64,000 nucleotides of DNA from Agapetus fuscipes (GCA_951799405.1 OX637344.1:9176001-9240000), one strand, 5' to 3'. Shown: positions 43,238-53,603, counted from the stretch's first letter. Numbers and translations are program-made. Notes: generated by a model from the letters alone, not told the origin.

Positions 43238-43415
43238 CTCCTCGGTGCTCCTTGACTGATAGGTTGGTATTAGGTTGCCCCCCCGTGCTTTAAAAATTGG
43301 TTCACTTTTGCCAGAGCCATCCCGTTTCAGGGAAAGGCGGTAGGAGTTGCAAGATCTATGTTCATGTGAGGTTTTGTTTATTTATATGCACACATGCATA
43401 CATTTTAAAAAAATG
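43238..43415 (+). mobile_element. SINE-like family C, first of three in tandem
   Basis: Gtgaggttttgtttattt subfamily, 3' truncated. It is followed at once by a full copy. Confidence 0.55.
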
Positions 43416-43428
43416 TAATTTGTCATGT

Positions 43429-43690
43429 ATGTTCCTTGACTTATAGGTTGTTATGCGGCTGACCACCCATAATGTAAAAATTGGTTCACTTTGCCAATGT
43501 CACCTCTGTTTCAGGGAAGGACGGCAAGAGTTGCAAGGCTTATGTTCATTTGAGATTGGGTTTTTATATTGTACATAGGTCCACATGCGGCATGTGTTAG
43601 CGCGAAATTATACATATCTGCTTGTGGGAATGCATTTAATATAAAACTTAAATGATATATATCTTTGCAGCTTAGATTAGATTAGATTAG
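43429..43690 (+). mobile_element. SINE-like family C, second of three, near consensus
   Basis: Full length, ending cttagattagattagattag. Nearly the same sequence as 39706-39966, including ttgttatgcggctgacca. Confidence 0.75.
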
Positions 43691-43797
43691 ACATGCAGAA
43701 TGTGTAGGCGCAAACCTACATGTGCCTGTCTGCGGCTATGCATTTAATATGAACCTTAAAAATGTTGACATATCTTTGCAGCTTAGATTATAGATTA
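43690..43797 (+). mobile_element. SINE-like family C, third of three, 3' half
   Basis: Starts directly after the TTAGA tail of the previous copy at acatgcagaatgtgtaggcg and ends cagcttagattatagatta. Confidence 0.6.
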
Positions 43798-44374
43798 ATA
43801 TTGTAGATAGGCTTACTACTTACTTGCTTACACATTCTCTCACTTATTTTATTTATTTATGTATGAATTTATTTCAATAATAATAAACTAGTTTTACCCA
43901 TTTGAATTTTTAAATAAATAATAAACTAGATTTATATGCGCCTTTTTGTGATTTACATTACTACAAAGGCGCATTGTTTTTCAAATTCAACGACACATTT
44001 TGCCTTTAACATATATACTAAAAAATAGTATATTATAAAAAAAATACAAAAAATAAAAATACAACAATAAAAAATCTTCTCTATTTCCTACTTAGTAACA
44101 ACATATTTTCAATTCATGTTTTTTTTCATAACCTGTATAGGTAACATTTTATGATTTTTTCAAGAAACGCATTTTTTTTAAATCCGGGCTAAAACAAATT
44201 TTCCTTTTTCCGATTCTTAAAAATTGCGTGTTTCCTCAGATAGCTATGAAACGCCCAAACCATTTAATCTCGATCGGTTTTATGGCCTGCCATCATAATA
44301 TGATGACTCGGGTTTGATTCAACCTTCATAATTCATATGTAATATTCTCTTTTAAAAAAAATATTATGGATATT
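43798..44374. other. AT-rich intergenic DNA, nothing recognised
   Basis: Includes a short inverted pair, gcgcctttttgtg ... acaaaggcgc (about 43939-43973). Confidence 0.35.
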
Positions 44375-44665
44375 CCTCTTCTTCTTCTTCGTGTGCCTCT
44401 TCAATGAATATTCGCGATCATCATAACGATTCGCGCCTTCGATACTGCGGAAAAAATAGGAATCTTGTGCTTCTGCCAAACCACTGTCTCAAGTACTTCA
44501 ACCAAGATGTTCTTCGTTGACCTGGGGCTCGTCTTTCCTCAATTCTTCCCTGTACGATGAGATGCAGCAGTGAATACTTCTCATTTCTCATCTCAGTTAT
44601 GAATATAATGTAACAAATTTTCATGTATCTACTCGAATGTGGATTGGTTTTAGGTTGACCACTCA
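44375..44665 (-). mobile_element. LINE 3' fragment ending in (GAA)n
   Basis: The minus-strand frame reads MRNEKYSLLHLIVQGRIEER, TSWLKYLRQWFGRSTRFLFF. The plus-strand cttcttcttcttc at 44378-44391 is the (GAA)n tail. Same family as 31500-31775. Confidence 0.65.
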
Positions 44666-46138
44666 TTGGCGAAATGTCCCAAAGCTCCAGATCTGATAGA
44701 TATCGGCACCAGATTTTAAACCCAAACTCTGCAGTGACTGTGAAAACCTAAGACTTATATAAGACGCAATGTCAAAAAGTCAAAAATTCCAATTTATAAA
44801 AAAAACACTCTGTAAAATTATTATTCAATTTAAGTATCAGAATGTTTAGGACCACTGGCATTCTTATACTTCCTAATAAATAACCTTTCTTACCTTTTAA
44901 GACAGAATTCTGTTCAACTTTTACCTATTTCGTATCTATTCCACCACATAGATTGGCATCTTGTGACCTGGGCAGACGTTCATTTATCCACGACATTTTT
45001 GCATGTACGTGTCCTATGCAAAAGTCGTATTGTACAGATTGATTGGTGTTTTGAAAATAGAGCATTAAGTACCAAAATAAAAAATTTGAAACTAATTATG
45101 GTAATTTTTATCCACATTGCATTAACATACACAAACAGAGTCGTGTAAATTTGACCTAAATCAAACAGTACTTGTATGTAGGTATGGATACATATCTCAC
45201 GACATAAGAAAACCTAAAGATCAAATCAACAAAACCTTTACAAATCCTGAGGATTTTCCTTAAATTAAGAGTAAAATGTACCATTTTTTTGCAGTATAGG
45301 TGGTCAACATCACACACACACCTCTTTGTCAAGATATCCTCTTTAAAATATTTTTTTCCTTTATCCATTAAATTTCCTTCAAAAAGTTTTTCTTGACCCT
45401 TTTTAAGTTTCTTATTTTATATTATTGTTGCCATACATACTTAAAATCTTTTCTCAATCACTTATAACTGTCCATCCTTCATATGCTTACATCAGTGCAT
45501 GAAACAATCTCCTATAGTATACCACAGTCTTAAGTCTGGTCAGTCGTTATATTCTTGCAATCCTTCCTTATTAATTTAAGCTTTTTGTAAATATCAGCTT
45601 GTTTTCATGCTTTTCAAGTATTGTATTTCGTATTTGTGAATGCAATCATTCAAAAATGCCACGCAAGAGTGTGACTGGCGTTACTCTACATAAGTCTTGG
45701 CAGTAAAATAAAAGTAAGCGTGCATATCTTATCGACGTTTAAAAGAAACATTTGTATACAACATAGATTTAAGATTAATAAAATAAAATCAGTGCTTACC
45801 AAGGGGAAATTTGTGAATAAATAAAATTAATTCATTAAAAGTTTAATTTAATTAAAAATGCAAATTTATTTATGAAATTCAACCAAAATTTTGTGATGTC
45901 GTTTTAAATATCTTTCAAATAACAAAGATTTTCCATTACGCCAAAGGGATGAACAAATTAGTTTAATATTCAAATTAAAGAATATATTTTTGTAATTAGT
46001 TTGTACCTACCGTTGAAAATGCATTTTTGTAAAAGCACAAAATATTTTTTTTTGAATAAAGCAAAATTAATGAAGGATATTGTAGGATTTTTCTTACATT
46101 TTGAAATTATTTGTGTACTCAAATTATAAAAAAAAATA
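44666..46138. other. AT-rich intergenic DNA
   Basis: Only a family C scrap on the minus strand (accatttttttgcagtatag at about 45280-45345) was recognised. Frames at 44963 (+) and 45156 (-) have no motif. Confidence 0.4.
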
Positions 46139-46362
46139 CAGAAAACGAAGGGAATCTTCTTATAAGAAGTAGTTACTCTAAGATGGAAGTAATTTCGAAA
46201 ATATTTGTAACATACTCAAAAACAATAAAAGTGGAATAAAACAAAGTTTTTAATTTAATTTATATTTTTATTTTTTATTGAAAAATAATCAATTTTTTAA
46301 AATTAATTTCCACAGTGTTTCACAAAAATATTTTCAAAATTTAAGATACACCCCTTCGTTTT
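46139..46362. repeat. Possible MITE with CAGAAAACGAAGGG ends
   Basis: acagaaaacgaaggg on the left is mirrored by cccttcgttttctgt on the right, about 225 bp apart, with weaker inverted similarity further in. No clear target duplication. Confidence 0.5.
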
Positions 46363-46429
46363 CTGTGGATTATAATGTGAAATACAATTTGTCTGTAAAA
46401 CAGTAAGCAATGAGGCCCCAAGTGAATTG

Positions 46430-46582
46430 GCATAGACAATGTTGTGTCGTCACCTGGCCGCCTTTCTGGGGACAAGGCATACAAATATTTTGCTATTGGG
46501 TGCTGAAGACAGCAGTCCCATGCAATACTAAAGTTTGCTCACCGAGAAAAAAGTTTCAAATTAAAAAAGGTTCCGACCTCAC
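46430..46582 (+). repeat. Repeat family D copy
   Basis: agacaatgttgtgtcgtcac to gaaaaaagtttcaaatt, followed by ggttccgacctcacc, in the same order as 19750-19925. Confidence 0.6.
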
Positions 46583-46626
46583 CATTTATTTTTTTGTTAT
46601 TTTTTTTCTATCTGGAATTTGATTAT

Positions 46627-46808
46627 AGTACGAGCATTTATTAAATGTACGCGCATAAGCAGACACGTATAAGTTCGCGTTTACAAGTGCTGCGTGTGCA
46701 CTTACAAAATAAAAACCCAGATTTAAACTGAATATAAGCCCTGCAACTTTTGCCGACATTCCCTGATACAGGGGTGACATTGATAGAGTGAACTATTCTT
46801 TACAATAC
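46627..46808 (-). mobile_element. SINE-like family C copy
   Basis: Minus-strand copy lacking both ends; cctgatacaggggtgacatt is present. Confidence 0.55.
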
Positions 46809-47149
46809 CTATGAGTTTTATAATAATGGATTCATACATAAAACATGACTGTCATGAATGTAGCATCCAAATCGATATAGCAATATTTTGATCAGTTTTA
46901 TTACCATACATTATTGCTTCTCCTTTATGTTCGCCTATTATTGAAAATAAATTACTCGATGCTCTTCAAAAAAAGCTAATACGCTGTCGGCGCATAGACT
47001 CTCAAACCAGTGGATAAAAATAAAACATCGTAAAGGTGAAAGAATGTATGTTTTTATTGCTTCGTAGAACAACAATGAACTGTCATATTGTATATTTGTT
47101 TTCTTTATCTTGTGTTTTAAATGTTTGTCATACTAGAACGAGGATTGAT

Positions 47150-47455
47150 AGATAACTGTAACTGTAACTCTGTCGCCATTCTACTAGGTGTGGCCAGAGT
47201 CTCTGCAGAGCTGCCTCCATTTTTACCTATCCTGACATACCTCTTTCAATTAATTTATATCCATCACCTTTTTCATGCATTTTCTTCTTTTATGCTCACT
47301 TTGTATATCCCATTCTTTCACAATCTCCTCAATCTGATCACTCCATACTTTTCTCGGTCGTCCCTTTCCTCTTTTTCCTTTCACACTTTCTTTGTATATG
47401 TACTTTGTCAGTCTATCATCATTCATTCTTTCCACATGCCCAAACCATCTATAAT
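47150..47455 (-). mobile_element. LINE reverse transcriptase C-terminal fragment
   Basis: The frame reads MERMNDDRLTKYIYKESVKG, KRGKGRPRKVWSDQIEEIVK and EWDIQSEHKRRKCMKKVMD. The 3' end, ctgtaactgtaactctgtcg on the plus strand, is shared with 29350. Confidence 0.75.
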
Positions 47456-47940
47456 GATGAATAAGTAAAAAAGACGTCGAAGAGTCATTAGAGGATTATA
47501 AAGTTTTAGGCTTATTTATATAATTTCAAATGAAGAAATTCCAAGATAAAAATAGATTTTGTGTGACGGCGTCCAAGGTTCAATTAAGTTGATTGTGATT
47601 GACTCCGGGAAACCCCCAATTTCATGTGAAATATTGGACGTAAGGCTGGATCTCTTGCCTGTGAAAATAAATGGGTTACACTTGCCATAAAACCCCTTAG
47701 TAAACAGCGTCGTGAGAAGTTGCACTATATCTGTGCAACTTAGTTGGGTCTAAAGTATAATTTTGAGACTCATTTTAAAGATATTTAAGTTTTATTACAT
47801 AAACCGCCAAGCCCTTTATTTTTATATACTGACTTACAAAACAAAAATCTTTATTACGTAGTGAACTACGTAAAGTATGCTGTCATGAAACATTTCATTT
47901 TTACAATTTTGAGTGTATTTCCATACGCTTTGGCAAGTCA
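47456..47940. other. Intergenic DNA upstream of the tandem genes
   Basis: No repeat recognised. Contains ttacgtagtgaactacgtaa, a short palindrome, at about 47854-47873. Confidence 0.35.
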
Positions 47941-48079
47941 ACGCTTTCACGTAAGAATGGTACGAGTACCTCGAGGCCGCCATTCACAGTCGTGCCTACA
48001 TAGATACGGTTAATCGGCGAGTTGGACGGAGAAGCCTCAGTCTACCCTTAACAACGGACGCGATCGCATCCCTCATTTA
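47941..48079 (+). promoter_or_regulatory. Probable promoter and 5' leader of the 445-codon gene
   Basis: GC content rises sharply compared with the flanking DNA. A cattcacagtcgtgc segment (about 47980) fits an insect initiator. No TATA box is evident. The leader would be about 100 nt and contains no splice acceptor immediately before the ATG. Confidence 0.35.
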
Positions 48080-49417
48080 ATGGATGAAAACTCCCCGCTC
48101 GAAATCAAACTAAACCTGCCCCAAAATCTTAAAGCATCGCCGAGTTCATTCTCATATCAGAATTTCGAAGAAACTCCTTTACAAATCAACGGAAGGAATG
48201 TTATGCTATTAGATAGGTTCACAACAAAAAACCACACACCTAGCTCTACTCCAGAAAGATTAAACGCTTTCATAGGAGGAAAAAAGTATTATTGCAGCAG
48301 CGACAAGTCTAAGATAACTAATAACCAAGCGAGTCCACTCAGAAATAAATATAGAAACTTTGACAGGAAACTGCTTCCTTTTAAAAAGTTGAACATCCCA
48401 AGGTCACCGATTAATGTGTCTGTTAAATGTTTACCAGGTGCCGTGCTGCAAGATCCTGAAGATGGAGAACGCCTGACGTCTTGTTCTTCGAGAAAAACTG
48501 CAACAGGACCGTCTTCAGAAACTGGAGAACCTGCGAAGCTTCAAAACAGAAGGCTTTGCAGCGCTGGGCCGCTACACCTTGAGAACAAAACATTGATTCA
48601 AATCAGGGAAGCCAGACAAGTGTCGGACTTTAAAAGGATTCTCGGTTCTAATGCAATATTGCGCGGAGCTGCGCGTGCCAAAGCTGTCAGGCAACCTGCT
48701 GAGATGTTCAGCAATGCATCTGTAGACGCCGCATTCTCAAGACAACGTCCGCTCTCCAGCTACTCCGTGTGGAGCGTCAACGAAACCTACAACTACCTCT
48801 TCCAAAGACACCTCGACGCTTTCCAATCTGTGTTCGACAGGAAGTTCAGTGAGAAACCTGATAAAGTGAAATGTGTTAACAGGGATCAAACCCTCACCAG
48901 TGCGATCAATATCTTCGGCAAAAGAATCTTTGAAGATCTATCCAACCTTCCAGAATACTACGACGAAGATTACGAAACTGCTACGCGTGTTCTAGACAGT
49001 TCGAGTAATATCTGCAGTGAACCAATTGCCCAAGACGCTTCCATCAATTCAGTCAATAACTTTAATGTCAACTTAAGTGATTTGATTTCTGTTGGTAATA
49101 GAAATGACTTTGGTGCGTGCGGCAGAGTGATCAGTGGGAACAACAGAGTCGAAGAGGCGAGTGGTGGCGGTGAGGACAGGCTTAGTATGAGCACTGGACA
49201 GCAGCAGGCAGCACTCGCCAGTCAGACGCTGTTAGAGCTGAGCGGAAGTCTAGGACAGTTGGATCTCAACAAAGGAGACGTTCCCAGAATAGTATTGAGT
49301 GACTGCAGCGAGTTGATTTGTCAAGACGGAGTAGGACACAACTTGGGCCCTACTTTCCACCTCTCAGTTCCGTCTGTAGAATCGGGAGTCGAAGCCAGAC
49401 CTCCTCCTTGCGACTAA
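48080..49417 (+). CDS. Uncharacterised intronless gene (445 aa)
   Basis: I do not recognise this protein. The ATG at 48080 gives MDENSPLEIKLNLPQNLKAS, and the frame runs 445 codons without a stop or any need for an intron. It is Ser/Asn/Pro rich and probably largely disordered. A basic block lies at about residues 92-112 (NKYRNFDRKLLPFKKLNIPR). A more structured middle, about 220-310, contains SSYSVWSVNETYNYLFQRHL and NIFGKRIFEDLSNLPEYYDE. An acidic C-terminal half holds GQQQAALASQTLLELSGSLG. It has no signal peptide or membrane segment. Codon usage and GC content are coding-like and differ from the flanks. An AATAAA at 49453 followed by a GT-rich stretch gives a plausible 3' end. It lies in tandem with the next gene, about 300 bp away. 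An expressed retrocopy of a spliced gene is possible. Confidence 0.75.
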   Translation: MDENSPLEIKLNLPQNLKASPSSFSYQNFEETPLQINGRNVMLLDRFTTKNHTPSSTPERLNAFIGGKKYYCSSDKSKITNNQASPLRNKYRNFDRKLLPFKKLNIPRSPINVSVKCLPGAVLQDPEDGERLTSCSSRKTATGPSSETGEPAKLQNRRLCSAGPLHLENKTLIQIREARQVSDFKRILGSNAILRGAARAKAVRQPAEMFSNASVDAAFSRQRPLSSYSVWSVNETYNYLFQRHLDAFQSVFDRKFSEKPDKVKCVNRDQTLTSAINIFGKRIFEDLSNLPEYYDEDYETATRVLDSSSNICSEPIAQDASINSVNNFNVNLSDLISVGNRNDFGACGRVISGNNRVEEASGGGEDRLSMSTGQQQAALASQTLLELSGSLGQLDLNKGDVPRIVLSDCSELICQDGVGHNLGPTFHLSVPSVESGVEARPPPCD

Positions 49418-49452
49418 CCATCTCTCCATCAGTCCACGCGGGCTGCACCTAC

Positions 49453-49475
49453 AATAAACATTGTGTGCTTTTGAA
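49453..49475 (+). terminator. Polyadenylation signal of the 445-codon gene
   Basis: AATAAA at 49453-49458 is followed by a ttgtgtgcttttg GT-rich element, the usual cleavage context. Confidence 0.6.
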
Positions 49476-49723
49476 TAGGAAATAATCAGTGTGATTTAAT
49501 TTAGTTCCACACAAAAAAAAACATCCGAATGACATCAAACTTTTTATCCTGCTTATGTTGTTATCTAATTAATTAAAAATAATTAGTTACCTACCCATTG
49601 GCCGCGCCCATACCTACACAACCTAATCTGTGATTATTCAAAATACAAACGTCAAGCTAGACGGACGTGCGCGCTGCAAACAATAATTTGTTTTCGTGTT
49701 GAAAGTGTGTTTTGGTTTTTGTG

Positions 49724-50263
49724 ATGCTTGCGATACAACAAGAACGCAGCATGGTGGGAGCGAACGAAGACAAAAGCATGAAACCACCTGAGGCTGCACC
49801 AGCAGGAGTTTCACAGAGAACCCTGAGCAGATCCTCAGCTGTGAGCCAGAAGTCTGTGGAGCTCAGCTTCCCGCACGAAGCATCAGGAAACCCGCTCAAC
49901 AAATCAAAACTAGCAACCCAGAGATCTGTGCCGGAGAACCAATCCGCGTCCAAACGAGCCCTGGATTTGAGGAAAACCAAAAATTCATCTATCGAGTCTA
50001 CAATCAGTTTACCTAACCAGAAGTCTTTGGACAAGAAACAAGCATGCCTTATTCATCAGAAATCCATCAACACTCAGTCTGACATCATCCTACATACACA
50101 GCATTCTATATCGGACGATCGGAAGGCCTTGAGAGATGCTTTGTATCAAGGAATCTTCCACAGACATCGCAGGACGATCTTCGCTGTTGGTTCCTTCCTC
50201 AGGATGCTGAAGACAAAAAATTCCAACTACGACTCTATACGCTCAGACTCTGATGACGTATAG
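49724..50263 (+). CDS. Uncharacterised gene with repeated Q-[KR]-S motif (179 aa)
   Basis: The family is not recognised. The first ATG at 49724 gives MLAIQQERSMVGANEDKSMK; the ATG at 49751 is an alternative start. The N-terminal two-thirds repeat a pentapeptide [STNH]-Q-x-[STD]-[LVI]: SQRTL (30), SQKSV (41), TQRSV (65), NQKSL (98), HQKSI (111), TQSDI (117) and TQHSI (125). Five of these are S/TQ sites, the target form for ATM/ATR-type kinases. The C-terminal segment RKALRDALYQGIFHRHRRTI and FAVGSFLRMLKTK (about 133-165) looks like an amphipathic, basic helical region and ends in an acidic DSDDV tail. No introns. It lies downstream of the 445-codon gene on the same strand and may be co-regulated with it. 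Confidence 0.7.
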   Translation: MLAIQQERSMVGANEDKSMKPPEAAPAGVSQRTLSRSSAVSQKSVELSFPHEASGNPLNKSKLATQRSVPENQSASKRALDLRKTKNSSIESTISLPNQKSLDKKQACLIHQKSINTQSDIILHTQHSISDDRKALRDALYQGIFHRHRRTIFAVGSFLRMLKTKNSNYDSIRSDSDDV

Positions 50264-50463
50264 CAGTATGTTTGCCGCTTGTTAGGTACGTATTGCTAAA
50301 TGTTTTTACCGTAGATTTTTTATAAAATTTGTAAATATGTATGTAACAAGTATTATAAATTTATGATAAAATCATGCCCATCATATTAAGGAATTCATAA
50401 TTAATTTATGTAGGTAGGTACTAGCACATCTCAATGCACTTTGAAAACATGTTCCTGTTTTTC

Positions 50464-50584
50464 AATAAATTTATTTTTTTGTCAAAACTATTATGTTAAA
50501 CAAATATTTTGAAATCCTTTTTTAATTTTTCAGAATGGCCACTTTTTGTCACATGTTTTCATTTTATTATCATCCTTAAATAAA
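50464..50584 (+). terminator. Polyadenylation signals after the 179-codon gene
   Basis: AATAAA occurs at 50464-50469 and again at 50579-50584; the first is followed by a T-rich stretch. Confidence 0.5.
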
Positions 50585-50874
50585 GATAAAAAAAAGTAGT
50601 TTTTTTTGTTTTTCTTAACATGTAATTGTACTCAGGATAAATTTTAATTAATGGGTCATATTAATCACAGAGAGAACATTATGATTAAAATTTGTTATTT
50701 TGTTTACACTTGATGCTTCTCGTTATATGACGATTGTTTTTGTTTTTTTTAATAAATAAAAACATTTTTTAAACCATTCCAAAGCAACTTCGTAAACAAA
50801 AGGCCCTTTACTATAAAGTTGATAACCCCAGAAATTTTCAAGGGTAGTTAGGAGTGGGCACAAAATTTTAAATT
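50585..50874. other. AT-rich spacer, nothing recognised
   Basis: No conserved frame or repeat end was seen. Confidence 0.35.
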
Positions 50875-51265
50875 AGCTATTTTCTCGTCGAGCAAACGTC
50901 ACAGACTTATGTGACTAGCGTCCATGGCAACCAATAAAATAATTTGTAAAGATATATTGACATTTAAGACACATATTTAATGCATGCCCACAAGCATGCA
51001 CACGAAAGTTCGCGCTTACACTTGCTGGATTGAACATACAAAATAAACCAAACCTCACATGAATATAAACATAGCACCTCCTGATGCCTTTCCCTGAAAA
51101 CGAGGTTGCATTGGCAAAAATGAGCCAAGTTTTTAGAGTACGGTGGGTCAGCCTCTACAACTCAAAGAACGATAACATAACAAAATATTAGTTTGCCTTC
51201 TCCCTAAGAACCCAGTCGTGTGGCGTCACATTTTTTTGTCTTCTGGATCTGTGCCGAGCTCATTA
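50875..51265 (-). repeat. Repeat family D split by a SINE-like family C insertion
   Basis: ttctcgtcgagcaaacgtca to ccatggcaaccaataaaat matches one end of family D. After a nested minus-strand family C copy (about 50940-51170), the sequence resumes with tagtttgccttctccctaag and gtgtggcgtcacatt. Family C therefore inserted after family D. Confidence 0.55.
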
Positions 51266-51820
51266 TTATTTGAAAAAAAAAACTAGTAATTTGTCTTAAA
51301 TTTTTTTTTGAAAGAAATACTTAATTTCAAAAAGTAACAATTTATTGTATGTATGATTTTCCTTGATAAAATTGGTTTTGCAAAAAATTATTTAATTGTA
51401 TGATTGGAATATGCTACTAGAAAAAACTTATACCACATAATCAGTGGGGAGCACTTCGCACACGCAAGGCAGCCAACAAGACGTGTTAAAGAATTCATTC
51501 CCCCTCTCTAGAATCTAACATCAAAAAATAAAAAAAACACATCAACTATAATATTATGGTTTCAACGAAGTCACGTTGTAAGTCTCGGAATTTTTTTTAA
51601 GTGTTTCAAAGGCAAATACCTATTGAGTGAAATTTAACCAAAGAGACAATCGATGACCTTTTTTCAAAACTGATAAACATATATGTCTGTGTTTCCATGT
51701 AGGTATTTACCTGTAATCGAAGTTGCAAAAGGGTATATAAACATTTATAATTAAAAAAATTAAAATAAAATAAAAAAAACAAATCAAATTGTATAAGGTT
51801 ACGGGGCGAGTAAAATTAAA

Positions 51821-51866
51821 TAATGTACGACCGGTTTCGGAAACAATGTTTCCATCGTCAGGTACA
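51821..51866 (-). ncRNA. Hammerhead ribozyme motif, minus-strand arm
   Basis: Core CTGACGA at 51861-51855, one unpaired U, stem II GGAAAC/GTTTCC (51853-51839), GAAA at 51838-51835, self-complementary ACCGGT as stem III, and GUC cleavage triplet ending at 51829. Stem I is GTACA (51828-51824) with TGTAC (51866-51862), 5 bp. It mirrors the motif at 51898-51944. Confidence 0.6.
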
Positions 51867-51897
51867 AAATGTACAATGTTTCTATCGTCAGGTACAA

Positions 51898-51944
51898 AAT
51901 GTACCTGACGATGGAAACATTGTTTCCGAAACCGGTCGTACATT
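51898..51944 (+). ncRNA. Hammerhead ribozyme motif, plus-strand arm (best copy)
   Basis: Stem I AATGTAC (51898-51904) pairs perfectly with GTACATT (51938-51944). The core CTGACGA is at 51905-51911. Stem II GGAAAC/GTTTCC (51913-51918, 51922-51927) has loop ATT. GAAA is at 51928-51931. Stem III is the palindrome ACCGGT (51931-51936) with no loop, and the predicted cleavage follows C51937 of GUC. All invariant core bases are present. U51912 is an extra base between core and stem II. The loopless stem III would act best as a dimer, as known for Penelope-like elements. Confidence 0.65.
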
Positions 51945-52044
51945 ATTAAATTTTACTCGCCCCGTAACCTAATACAATTTGTTTTTTATTTTTAATTTTA
52001 ATTTTTTTTAAATGAAAGGTTACAAAGTGAATGCCTCATCAATT

Positions 52045-52262
52045 AATGATTTATAATTCATATTAAATGCATGCCTTCAAACAGACACGTGTAAGTTCTC
52101 GCTTGCGAATTCTGTATGTGTGTTTACAATTAAAAAAACAAATCTCAAATTAAAATAAGCCCTGCAACTTTTACTGACCTTTCCTGAAACAGGGGTGAAA
52201 TTGGCAAAGTGAACCATTTTTTGCAGCAAAGTTTGTCACCTCATGCCAACCTAGAAGTCAAG
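52045..52262 (-). mobile_element. SINE-like family C copy
   Basis: Minus-strand copy with cctgaaacaggggtgaaatt; the 3' end is altered. Confidence 0.6.
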
Positions 52263-52284
52263 GGATTTATCTATCTATCTACCT

Positions 52285-52432
52285 GTCATCAAAACCTACA
52301 TCTTTATAAAAACCCAAATCTCAAATGAACTGCAACTCTTACCTACCTTTTCTAAAACAAATTTAATGCCGTACGTGGACTTACAACATAAAAACCTAAT
52401 CTCAAATGAACACAAGCCCTGCAACTTTTGGC
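52285..52432 (-). mobile_element. SINE-like family C, rearranged fragments
   Basis: Two overlapping scraps, ataaaaacccaaatctcaaa and acataaaaacctaatctcaa, sit next to each other. Confidence 0.45.
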
Positions 52433-53559
52433 GATCTAAAAATGTTAATAAAGCTTTGCCACTATGCTTGCAAACGATTTAGGATTGAACCACTTTTTTT
52501 TGGTAAAGTCATGAAGATGAATGCAATTCACCAACTATTATTGCCTGATCCTTCCCACAACTTTGTGTTATCAAACAGGTTGACACTTTTCACGGAAAAT
52601 GACGAATAACTTATCAAGCCCATGGAAATGAATAATTCTATTCAAACATCGTCGTTATCTCAACAAACACAATTTATTGCACTGGGCTTATCATCATCAT
52701 CATCAGTAACATGACAGAATGGGGTGGGTCGTGCACCTCAAGTTCATACGAGACCTTTAACAAAAATGTAAGAAAACTGAAACGTTCGCTGGAGGTGTTG
52801 CTTTTTATGGCATGTCACAATTGACTGGAGAAACATTAAAAAAACATTTTTTTTTCAATGGCTAGATTTCCAGGATAAAAAAGAAATCAAATATATTTTC
52901 TAGATGTTTTAATTAGAAAGATAATTTTTAATATTTTGTTGCCTACTCTTGCCTCTATGGAATGATCGCCCTTTCTATGCACATCTGTATCAGTGTCTCA
53001 CCTAGTGCAAAATGACACAATACATCATAAATTATACTTTATTCATGTCATGCCATATATTTATTTTGTCGCTGTACCCCTTAGCTCTTGAGGTGTAATC
53101 GCTCACCAAATAAATCATCCTGAAAATTATTTATTTATTTACCTTACTTCTCCATATCTCAAAAGACAATTGCATCATCTGTAAGGAAAATCTAAAGATG
53201 CTGAACTTCTCATAATTTAAAAAATCTTCTTCTAAGTAAATTAATGTTGATCAAAACCCATAAATTTGATTTTTGAAGTCAGCTTTTTGTAAGTGTGAAA
53301 ACTTTAATTCAAATTAATTAAATTAATTTGAAAAATTAAAAAAAAAAAAAATTAAATTAATTAAAAAAAATTAATTTAATTCAAATTAATTCAAATTGTC
53401 AACAATGTTCTCTTTGTTTCAGATTTTTACAGTCCTTTGCTTTTATATATTTTTTTTATGTTTCTTGTTATAAGTACCCAAACTTTATGACGTAAAGTCA
53501 TGATTTTAAAAAGAAGGTAAGTCTGAACGTAGATAAAATGGAAGAAGTCATAATGTGAC

Positions 53560-53603
53560 CATAAATCAATGATACACATTACAATGTGTATCATTGATTT
53601 ATG
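53560..53603. repeat. Perfect 21-bp hairpin with 2-nt loop
   Basis: CATAAATCAATGATACACAT plus T, then AC, then the exact reverse complement. Confidence 0.85.

Larger units (their letters stand above)
51750..52015. repeat. Inverted repeat with a hammerhead motif on each arm
   Basis: Left arm about 51750-51866 and right arm about 51895-52015 are inverted copies over roughly 115 bp; both carry ggttacgggg-cgagtaaaat and gaccggtttcggaaacaatg. The spacer holds a third, partial copy (tctatcgtcaggtacaaaat). The arms resemble the end of a Penelope-like element present twice in opposite orientation. Confidence 0.85.
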
